64,000 bases of DNA, taken from Mytilisepta virgata (Eukaryota; Mollusca; Bivalvia; Mytilida; Mytilidae). Location of the stretch: contig CM051519.1 in the NCBI GenBank assembly GCA_028015205.1, positions 41,459,979 through 41,523,978 on the forward strand. Reading direction: 5' to 3'. Below the pieces are notes generated by a model that did not search any database, was not told the DNA's origin, and saw nothing but the letters and a program-made list of their open reading frames with translations. Positions 41,701 to 53,700 of the stretch are shown piece by piece. The first letter of the stretch is position 1. Each line of letters starts with the position of its first letter. The position numbers were made by a program, and so were the translations under genes.

Positions 41701-44700
41701 AGAAAGCTGTTTGTTGTTGTTTTGCCAATTTTACCTTTTGATTTATTCTCTTTTAGCCCTTTCAAATTGTCATTTGTTTACATATTCTGCTGTAAATGGC
41801 CATTTTCAGTGTGAGATAACCTATTGAAGATTGGTTCACGTAACCTCATCTCCCACTCCACAAGGCCTCATTTTTCACTTCTTTTAGACCAATCAAATCG
41901 CACCGTTCACAAATGCACATACCTTTTAACCAATCAAGCATAATGTTGTTTAACTTTGTCCTAGTATTTACGGAAGAAATAGGTACTTGTTCAAAAGTGA
42001 AGAACTGGAAAATCTTCAACTTGCTCCACTCAGGAAAAATGTAAATTTAAAAACTCGTTGAAGATTTTCCAGTCTTCACTTTGAACTTGTGTATTAGAAC
42101 CTATTAATCTTATGAGCTGTTCTGAAATATTTTTAGATTATATACCAAAGTGAACTGAAAACAGAAAAAAAATGAGTCAGTTGATTTTTTATGATGCATT
42201 TTTATTAAATGACAGACTATTTTTAATTTAAAGATAAAATCCACTTAAAACTAAGTACACCGGTATTTGTAAAATAATTAAAAAAAAAAACAGGCATTGT
42301 ACAAGAGGAAACAATCACAGAATCTGTTATCTCCATCGTGATACAATATAAACAAGTGTCTTTTCGTAACATTTCCGTCAGCATTTTTAACTTCGTAAAT
42401 TGCAAATCAAAGGCAATTTTTTTATTTTTTTTTTTTAATTTGTTTTTATCATTTTTACACATTTTATACATTTAGAGAGAAAAGTTTTCTCCCTTTTGAA
42501 ACAAACCACAAGTGTTAAAACAAGCACGTACATGTACAGTGTACATGACTTTAATGAATATCCCTTGTTTTTTATGTCTTATTAATTGTAAAGTATTTAT
42601 GTCAATCAGAAATTTTATGTATAAATATCTACCTATTATGTGAACATCAATCATTTCAGATAATTTAGAGACCTAAACATACAAGGATAAATCATCATGT
42701 ATTTAAATGAGGTCAAGGTCACTTGTACCAAAGATTAAATGTCATATTTTTTAGCACCTTTCTGTTTGAACTTGAGCCGTCTGTTTTCTTCTGGTCATGC
42801 AAAGATAGCAGAAATTTTTTTCTAAAAATTGTTCCAAATCAGGAATGATGGTCATTTTGCAAAGTTTTTTTAAATGACACCAGATGATTTATTTTTGATA
42901 ATTATTTCATTTAGAATAAACTCTGGTACTATATGGTTCATTGTGGATTACTTTTTATTAGGTAAATGTATGCTTGTTATCCAAACTTTGTGATGTTTGA
43001 TACTTGCCAGTCTGCAAAATACTGTCATTTCTTGACATATTTGTCAAGCCACAAGAAGGTGAGACAAATTTAAATGTCTACACTGGATGTAAAAAGAGAT
43101 ACCTCCCTTAACCAAGTTACCAAATTTAGAACTTCAGGTCTTAAGACTAATGGGAGATAATAATAATTATCTCTCCTCAGATAAGGGAGATAACTTACAC
43201 ATGCTTCTCTTTGAACCAATTCAAATGGGCTCTCTGCAAAGAAGTTGTACTGTTTTAGATGAATAGTTTATCTACCGTCATGCATTAGCCGGTGATTTTG
43301 CCTGTGATTACAGCTACTCCATTGGACATTTGCTTTTATGGCAAAAAAAGCCTCCATATTGAGTGAAAATATGTCAGCTAAATAAATATTAAATATGAAG
43401 AGAATATCTTGGTGTGGATTTGGATGAAATTTCACATTTTTTGGCATGCTATTGGGAAAAAATCCAGGCACATAAATACCGCAAATTGTTTTTTTTTAAA
43501 AGATCCAGATCCAATGAAAAAAATCATGAACTATTTTTTTTTATATTTTCTGATATATAGCTGATTTATTTCTAAACTAAAAATCTCCCTCCCAAGTGTC
43601 TAGAAAGCATAATATCTCTGAAAGGTATATGTCAAAAAGGTAAGAAAATTTGCTGATGTGAATCTAATGTAATGATTTCAGGTCAAGAGATTATAATATT
43701 TGAAATATAAGTTTTATTGTGAACCATCTGTTTTCAAGTTTAAAAAATCACTACAAAGCTTACAAAAACCTACAGGCTGTTTACAGTTTACAAAACCAAT
43801 GTGTATTCAGTTTTAAAAAGCTGAACGGAAATTATCTTCCAACTTCAACATATGTTCCATTGCCAATTTGCATTTTTATAAACAGTATGTGCTTACATTA
43901 TACAAATATTTTGATTTATATGACGGAAATGGGTTGAATGTATGAAAGTAGAATTAAAAGAATTTTTAGTCAGAAATGTGCAATATGTAAATTATTTTTT
44001 CACAAATTGTTCCCTGGGATGACAATAACAGAAAACATATGGATTCTTCAATAAAACAATCCTTTCACAAAGGGAAATTGGGTCATAAATTTGCTTTTGA
44101 TAGAGCCATGTTGAAAAAAATAGAATTACAAGTTTTAAATCTATAATTGAAATCAGCTGAAGATTTTTTTTCAAGTACAATAAACAACTATTTGTGTCCT
44201 GTGAGATTAGTTTTTAGAATTCTTTTGTCTGTAATTTTAAAGCCTTGTTGTTTCAAGAGCCAATTTTATTAAAATGATTTGGAGATAGATTGATGTTATC
44301 TAAAGATAAAGCCCCATTATTGTATTGTTTTAATTCTGTTAATTAGTTTCAGAACAAAGAGGAAGGACAATGTCCTGAAAAATAGAAAAACAGGAGACAT
44401 GGCTGTCTCATATCTCACTGTATGATTTTCATGAAGACTTAGGTTTAATATTTTCAAATTTTGAGATAACTATTAAATTATTTAAATTGTGTACCTGTAG
44501 TCGGCAAAAAAGACATGATTGATGAATTCTTGACACAAAATCCACACACGTAATTGACAAGAAAATGCCTGACAACTTTATTGCTGTTCTTCTGCTTAAA
44601 GTCTGGGTGATGTCATCACTGCAGGATTAAGACTGTCTCCTAAGCTGACCTTGAGTTGTCTTGCTTTTTGATGTTATTTTGGGTTCATTGCTCTTTATTT

Positions 44701-47700
44701 TTAGATTTTTTTTTATATTGAACACACTGAGAAGTGACGATTTTCATATTATACTCATGGTAAATGAAGTTAGATTGGCAGCCTATAGCCAAATTTGGAC
44801 TTTGTCTAGATTTTAATGCTAGATTGAAGGCAATTATTATATGGATATTGAGAATAAGGACATGTTGATTTAAAATGACTATGAACTGTTTTTGTACAGG
44901 ACCCACACACTGAGCCATATTTTACCAAGCTCTGACATAAGGGAAGACACGTTATCCTACCTTGAAACATTATTCTGACATGGAACTCACCAGTTTGTTG
45001 TTATTCATAAATGCCCCATGTTAGGGCAGATCGAACCCACAACCTCCCAAATGAAGCATGCTACCACAGGGCCAACAAGGCAGTTCCAGATTGTAATACT
45101 ATTACTAAGCATTGATCTCGTATTTAGCTTGCCTGGCCAAAAGCCGGTGTGTGAGCTTTTGCTATCACTTTGCATCTATTTTTCATAGGCCTCTTTTTGA
45201 TATTGTAGGAGCTGACTTCAGAAGAATTGAAGAAAAGATGTTTGGAACATTTAGAAATAATGTCAAAAAAAAGAATAAGAAGAATTTTGGCAGGTAATAT
45301 ATGAAAGTTTGTTCTGTTTTCAAAAGTAAAATATCAAATCATGTTTATGTACCAGTGTAACCTTTACTGTTTAACAGTTTTTTATGCCAGACAGTTTTAA
45401 AACACCTATGAAGTTTTGTCTTTTTATTGAACTTAGTGTTATAAGTGATCACGCTTCAAACATAAATGATATAAATGGAAAATTACACCTGTGAACTTTA
45501 TATACTTTTTTGGTGTTTTAAGGCTGTCTGACCTAATAATAATAGGTATATCATGAGAATGAAAAAAGTCTGAAGGAATAATGAGAATCTTTATGGCAGT
45601 CTGTGGTTTATTGGAGGTTTTACCATGAGTATTTGTTTAATATTGAAAATGTTGACCCATTATGTGAAAACCTTATTGTCAAAATTGTGATGATATCCAT
45701 ACAGTTTTGGTTATCGTAAGTTAATAGTTAAACCATGACTATATTCATTTGATCCACGCTCGTATTTGAAGCATGAAATTACAGAAATACATCAGGAAAT
45801 TTTGAATTTCTAAACTGTTTTGACATTTGTAATATCTCTGTAGCTTCTGTATCCATTTCACTACCCAAGTTATAATTAAACTAGCCATTTTCTAAATTCG
45901 GAATTCAAAAATGTGTATACTTTCTTTTAAATAATACTGTTTAAAAATATAGCACTGCAGAAATTGAAATTTTCAGGAGACGATCCCTCCATGATATCAT
46001 CTTCCGGTACAGAAGAAGAATCATCGGCCGATGATCAAGAAGGTAAACACTTCAAAATTAACAAATTTATCTTTAAATGGGACAAATTTGGTTACCAGAA
46101 TTATAAAAAAAGGCCAAGTTATTATACTCTATGCAATGCAATTACCACATGGGTATATTAATTTTGACGCATCTGTCTGTTACAACTTAAATATTTCCAT
46201 TAAATCCAAACAAAAGTTTCAAGTCATACATGCATTATCATAGAAAACCATATTTTCAGGATTTTTGGCCTAGATACCACCTTTGTAGTTTGTTTGAACC
46301 AATATAAATTTGATGTAAGATTTCTACATACATTGTAGCAAATCCTCTGATGAGTTTGATTTTCAGAAAAAATCTGAAATGCGGAAAAAGAATGAAACCT
46401 CGAGCTTGGGATGAAAGATTGAAAAGGAAAAACTATGGCCGCAGATTCCCCATTGTAGGTTGTGAGTTATGTGAACATTATTTTTTATAATAAAACTTTG
46501 AAACAACCAGGGCCATTTAGAAAAGACTTTAAAAGCAAAGAGTCTTCATTGAATATATATCAATTATTTAAATATGCATCTTGTTTGAATAATAAATCCC
46601 TTCTGTCACTCAAAACATATTTACATTTACAGTATGGTAATAAAGTGTGTTGTCCTCTGTGATAAAAAACAATTTTACATAAGCAATATGTATTGAACCA
46701 CTTATACATGTTCAAATTATTTGTTATATAACTGATTATTAATGCACTGCTTTGTACAAGATGAAAAAATATTTGGGTTTGTGGAGATGCCAGCTGTGGT
46801 TTCAGACAAGGTGCAACCAGCACACACCCCCTGAAAAGGTGACCAAAAATTTTAAAAACTGCCAAATTTTTCTATTAAAAGGTGGAAAACAGATCATAAA
46901 ATTCTAAAATTATTTGAGTGTTGTGCTCTCTCTAACCTAGAATTCTGTACTCATCCATAGATGCATTTCTTTGACCAAAAAGGGTTATCATGATAATTTG
47001 GACGGGAGGTAAGCAGGCTGTAAACATTTGATAAATATCATATGGATTGCCTGTTTTATATCATTTTAATGTATTCAGAAATTAAAATTAGACTGATGGT
47101 GGTACTATTTAAACTTTATTTGACAGATGTCAGATTCCGAGTTAAGACAGTTTGATCTTACGATTTCCAAAAATAAAATGATCAGTTAATTTTATTGTGA
47201 AAGTCAATTGATTTGAGGATTAAATTTTAACTACGTGCATCATCGACGGGATAAAATGGTAATTAAATCTGCCATGGACTATTTGAACTCAATCGGCCAT
47301 ATAAGGGACTAAATATCGGTATCTTATGTTAAATTCTCATTTCTAATCCCCTCTAGGCCTATGGTCATAAAATTGGTCAATAATTTGTCAAGTCATATTT
47401 CTATTTTTCTTTTGATGATTACAAAACAGAGATCTCAATTAGTATTTTATTGGTTCCACGATCAGAAATGAAGAATTACATTTATTTTATTTCTTGAAAT
47501 TATTGGAAGGAATGACATTTAATATTAGATCCGTAATGTCCAGTTAGAACGTTAGATGAAAGTAAAAAACAGATTTTATGTTTTTTATGATGAATTACGA
47601 AAAGGATGAGATGTTTTTTCTTGAATATTTATAATAATAATTATTATGTATTTTTATTTACATATATTTGATATTTAGGTACGTAAAGAAAAAAATGATA

Positions 47701-50700
47701 TCATTTCTCTGGTCATCAAAATATGTTTATTCAACAAAATTGTTTGGTGTGAAAGAGTGACAATTTTGTGTCATGAGTCATTTTCTGACAGAAATTTACT
47801 TACAAAAAAATTATTATTCTGTTCATCTTTTTTTCTTAAATGATTTGGTTTGATATATTAATTAAAACTGTGTGGTCATTGAAGCTTTCGTGCTGTGAGT
47901 CACATATTAAGAAGATTAGTTGTGTCCATCTAGATCAATAAAAAACCAGAGGTCCACATGCCATACTCGCAACAAAAATCACTTAAATTAAGTGATATAT
48001 GTATCACTGTGTGTTTGTTTATATTCCACATTGGCTAGAGGTATAGGGGTAGGGTTGAGATCTCACAAAATAAGTTTAACACTGCCGCATTTTTGCACCT
48101 GTACCAAATAAGGAACCTCTAGCCTTTGTTAGTATCGTGTGTTTTTTTAATTTTGGTTCATTTTTATGTTACGGAGTTTAGTGTGCTGTCCATTTTGCTG
48201 AACTAGTATGTTTAGGGGCCAGCTGAAGCCCTGATGGGGGATTTTCTTGCTGTGTTGAAGACCCATTGGTAGATTTGAGCTGTTTTCTGCTCTTTGGTTG
48301 GGTTGTTGTCTGACACATTCCCCGTTTCCATTCTCTATTCTATAGATTTTGAGGTGATGATGCAAGGAGCTGGCTATTTATTTGCACTCAAGTGTTTAAA
48401 CTTGGGTTATTCCTTATATGGTATCTTGTGTTATGTTTTAAGAAAATAGAAGAACCTCAGACTAGTGTTCAAACCCTCATGCCAGTGTCTTTAATACTGG
48501 TTGAATGCTGAATCCATTTTGTCATATGCTGGTTTTAATGTGTAATTTAAGAAACCATGGAAGTAACGTTTTGATGTGATGTACACTGATCTGGCTTCGG
48601 CGACCTTAGATTGTTCGTCAGATGCATAAGTCGTACTGAAAAATTTTGATGTGGCAAGTAACTTGAAATAACTAAGTAAGCAGCCAAGTGCTGAGTGTAC
48701 TGTAGGTCGATTATGTAATTTAAGACTTTTTAGATATTAGTAAGATGTTGGAACCTGTATGTAACTTGTACGACCTTTTCGGTAGACGTCATGGGCTGCA
48801 GCCCTGTCTGATGCAATTTGAGAGATCTTTGTGCAACAGTCGGGTGCTGGGGTCTGGTTAATTGTGACAAGAGACTTTTAGATAGCAGTCATATGGTGTT
48901 ACCCTTTCAGAGTATTATGGCTTGCATGTTATATAGTGTTCAGATACTGTACCCCTTTTATAGACCTTTAGATAGAAAGTTGTTTGTAATTTATTTGTCC
49001 CGTCCTTGTAACAGCTTTGTTGTAACTCAAAATTTAATTTTTTTCTAATATCAAACATTATGAGTTCTTTTAATGAAAATGTATATTGCAGAGAATGTTA
49101 AATTAGTTTAAAAGTGCTAATTACACCTTTTATGTGGAGTAAATGTAATATACATATATTTACCAGAAAAACAGAATTTTAGATAATATTCTGTTTCATA
49201 TGTGTGAAAGTATCGTATAATTAGTTTTCCATTTGTACTTTTAATTTAAACACTCTTATTAAATGAAATAGGTTTCCATGGTAATTTTGCCAGGTGCAGT
49301 TTGAAAAAGAAAAATATGAAATAATGATATTGAGCCCTAATTGAATTTTTCTTCATATAGGTAACAATAGACCCGAACGTGATAATTTTGTGGCTTAAAT
49401 TTTATACATTAAGTCTGATTATGAGATCATTAGATGTGGATATTTCGGAGAGTGTAATTAAATATTTCTTCCATTGTTAGATATTTTTCGATTTAATATA
49501 ATGAAATGGAGTCCATTTGTATTGTAATATGTATTTACAAGTTTCTTAATTAACAACATGTCTAGGGTTATTTTGAAAGTAATTATAGCCGTTGACATCC
49601 ATTACAGACTTAGTATTAATCAAAATTGATTATAATTTTGCAAGACTCGTGTCCATAACAGCATTAAGTTTACAGTGGTCATCTGGTATTGATTTTTAAA
49701 TTGAAGTTGGTAATAAAACTTCATAGTCTTCCATCAGCTAAGATTTTTTATTCTTTCCAGTTTTAAGCCAAATCAAAACTGCTTTCGAAATTTTGCAAAT
49801 TACGATTTTTTTTTTTTACTAACAGGTTATATGAATACATGTACCAATTTTTCTGTCTCCATATGAAAGATATTAGTTATGTGTGCAAATCTTGCATTTC
49901 AATAATAATTTAAGGTATCCGGACCATAATAGATCATGATCGAAAATTGTATCTCTTTTGACCGTGAATGGCTAAACCAAACAATTTAAAGCTGGAATTT
50001 TATATAAATATTTTTCTCAAGTTGAAACACACTTTGTTGCTTATATGCAGAGTCTGTAAAAATAAGTTAGTTATATTGGCATTTCCGAAGTTTCCCGATA
50101 ATTACCGAGGTCATTTCAATTGCGTTGTATGGAACATCCGGGAACTTTTGAATAATCACGTGGTCATTTATGGTCCGGATACCTTAAAGAAAGCAATGAA
50201 TACATTTATACCAGAAACTTTCAAAACATTAAAAATCACTATCTAAGAAAAAGAGATATTCAAAACTACAAAAATTAATGAGTCCACAATAACAGGTTAT
50301 TACAAGATTATTATTCAACCAATAAATTCAGTATCTGACTAAACATTTTTATTTCACCAACAAAAATTTAATTTGATTTGGTAAAAAAATTTAATTAATT
50401 TTGTGCTATATATGTTCAAATGAATTACTGTGAATTAAAACAATTTACCATTCCAGTTTCGCTTTATTACTTTTGTTGTCTTTTTTTCTAATTATTTTTA
50501 ATCTGAAGGTTACTTTTTAAATTTGAACACAGAAATTGGCCACAAGTGCAAGGGAGTTAACTCTAGCATTGCTTGACCACAGATGATTGTTGTATAAGTT
50601 TATAGAGTTCATTGTTTCCCAGCAGACTGGTAATCAACAAATTAGATCAATTTCTTGTCTAACTCTGACATGCATTGGATAAGTTAATTGTTTCTTTTCT

Positions 50701-53700
50701 CACTTTATTTGCAGTTTTTTCCTTCTTGATTAAAGGTATCTTTTAAAGGATGGCTCGATAGTAAAAAATATTTTCCATTTAAATTTATAGATGTTTCTAA
50801 GATTGATTTTGTACGGAAAACAGAACAGAATCCCATAAAAACCTGTTTGAAATTGACAGAATGAGTTATAAAATGTTCTTTGATTTATTTAGACTAGACT
50901 TGAAATAAATTAAGTATTTTAGAAGTTTGACTTAATTGAAACTATTCGAATAAAGTCAGCCAGGTCGATAAGTGAAGCTTATGAAAATTTTATAGAAAAT
51001 GAAAATCCCATGTATCATAGTTAATGCAAATTATTTCCCAGTTTGTGTGAGATTGTATGTATGTGTGTATATAAATAAAATCATGAAAAAAATTCATAAT
51101 TTACCCATATAAAGAATTCATCATGCAGCTGACAGTTTGAATTGACCCATGTTAAAAGTCTATCCATATTTGATCAGATTTTTGTTTAGGCATTTGTCTT
51201 ACCTATAAGAAGCATGTATTGATGATCTAAACTGTGCATGTGAAGTTTTATGATACTGTCATCTCTCAATGACCATATATCTAAGAGTCATTTTTAAATT
51301 CAATCAGTTTTTTCAGGTTCAGAATGATAGAATCACATGTATAAGTAATTTTTCATACAACAGGGATTTGTTTTGACTCCTTTAATTAAAATAAAATGTG
51401 TAAATAAAATACCAGAGTCTGTCAAAATCTTACCAAAATCTGAAATAACCTCAATGCACATGGTGCACACTTTCAAATAACCCGCTACATGTGTTATTTA
51501 GTGTGCACCAGGTTTGTTTCTTTGTTTAGTTTGGGTTTTTATGCCGTTTTCAGCCCATTTCGCTATTTCGTGGCGGCCAGTTTTTGTTGGTGGAGGAAGC
51601 CAGAGTACCTGGAGAGAATCAGCGACCTTCGGTAGGAAAATTGGCAATACTTGTCAGTTAAGATCGAAGTCGAACACACCCCGCCACAGGTGAGATTCGA
51701 ACTCACAACCTCAGTGTTGAAAGGCTAGTGATCATTAGTAATCATGACAAACTACCTAGACCATTTTACCGCCTCAGTGGTCTCTTGGTAGCTTGCTCGC
51801 CTCCTGTGTGGAAGGTCGCAGATTCGATCCATGGCCGGGTCAAACCTATGACATTAAAATTGGTATTTGCTGCTTCTCCGTCAAGCACACGGCATCTAGG
51901 AGTAAGAGCAAAGATCTACTGGTCGGCTGGAGTCAGTATAACGTGTATGAGTGGGGTGATATGTCTTCCGGCGGACAGTTACCTCATGAGCTAGCACATT
52001 AAAAATCTGGCTTAGCGTGTCAGTCTTGTACAAAGCAGGGATCATATTCATTATCATATCAACATGTTCTCATCCTGATATGCACCTGGCTGCCACTGGA
52101 CGTTAAACAACAATTCATCCATCCATCCTAGACCATTTGGCCACCTGTCCTCGTGTGCACCAGGTGATTGAGGTTATTTCTTCATAGACTGAAAAAAAAA
52201 TTAGTCGATGCTTAAATAAACCAGCTAACCCAAATCCTAGATCGGTCTTTTTAGTTGTGGTGGATGGGCATTGTTAAGTATCCCCTAGATTTTTGGTGTT
52301 CCAGTTCAAAGATTACACAATGAAAGATAGCACAGTGAAATTACTTTTAACAAGAATAAATAGTGGCGAATTTGGTTCTAGAGGAAATACTCTTCACATG
52401 AAATTGGAGGGTAGTTGTTTTTCAAACAGTGGTAAAGTTTATTTCTCAAGATATTGAAATTGGATTAAAAGTTAGATCAAAGATTATCTATCAATCATTA
52501 CTGGTTCTTTGACTTGTGTTTACTTATTCTGACGATAACCCTTTTGTCCTGTATATTGATAGCCGCCTTTCCTCTTGTAACATCCGATTAAGATGTTTTT
52601 AGAACATTTTTTTTTTATAATCTGCTAAAAAAATCATAAAACATTGTGGTATCATGTTATATAGGGAATTTGGCACTTATAGAAAAAAAATAGTCTTGAC
52701 ATTTCATTTTCATATAGGTATTAAACCCTATTATGTAAAGCTATAGGTTTCAGACATCGGATATTAAATAGAATGAAATCCACAAAAGCTTTCAAAACAG
52801 AGGAGTAAATTAAATATTATTTATTGAACATATTTCACATTTACCATTGGTAATGTTGTTTTATAATTGAAGAAAGAGAAATGAAGACTTATAATTGATT
52901 TTTTAATATATCGTGATGTTTTTTTGTGTGTGAAGATTGTCACGCATACATATTTAGATACAGACAAACAAAAATGAAATATTTTTTACGAGAGTTTTTG
53001 GTGTTATATTTTTTATGGTTAAGGTACCTCTGGGAAAGGGGGGAGTATAAAAAGAAAAAAGTAGTAGCAATATTGTTTCAAAGGTCATTTTTTGTAATTT
53101 ACAATAAAATGTTGTGTTTGGATATTGATTGTTACTTTCTTAATCTTAGGACATACAAAGAAAATAGCATAAAGTTTTTTATTTTAACAAACATTACCAG
53201 AAATTTCTATGGCTCTTCTTTTTGATGCAGAGGTAACCCTTAGCTGAATTTGGATTCCTGCTTGCTGTCGAGCCTGTGACTTTAGTCGCAGAAAGCTCGA
53301 CATAGGGATGGTGATCCGGCGGCGGCGTTAACTCACTTCTTAAAAGCTTTATATTTTAGAAGGTGGAAGACCTGGATGCTTTATACTTTGTATATAGATG
53401 CCTTATAATACGAAGTTTCCGTCTGTCATATGTACATTGTCCTTGACCTCATTTTCATGGTTCAGTGACTACTTAAAAAAAAAGTTAAGATTTTTTGTAA
53501 TGTTAATTTCTCTCTTATTATGAGTAATAGGATAACTATATTTGGTATGTGCGTACCTTACAAGGTCCTCATCCCCATCAGACAGTTTTCAATTGACCTC
53601 GACCCAATTTCAAGGATCAGTGAACAAGGTTAAGTTTTGGTGGTCAAGTCCATATCTCAGATACTATAAGCAATAAGTCTAGTATATTTGGTGTATGGAA

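Noticed and set aside
49968..50246. 92-codon open frame
   Set aside because: It runs across a MITE and past its end. The related copy at 60 kb does not keep the frame.
51780..51850. Functional tRNA gene at the SINE A head
   Set aside because: Boxes A and B are present, but the acceptor stem and anticodon arm do not fold and the SINE body follows directly.
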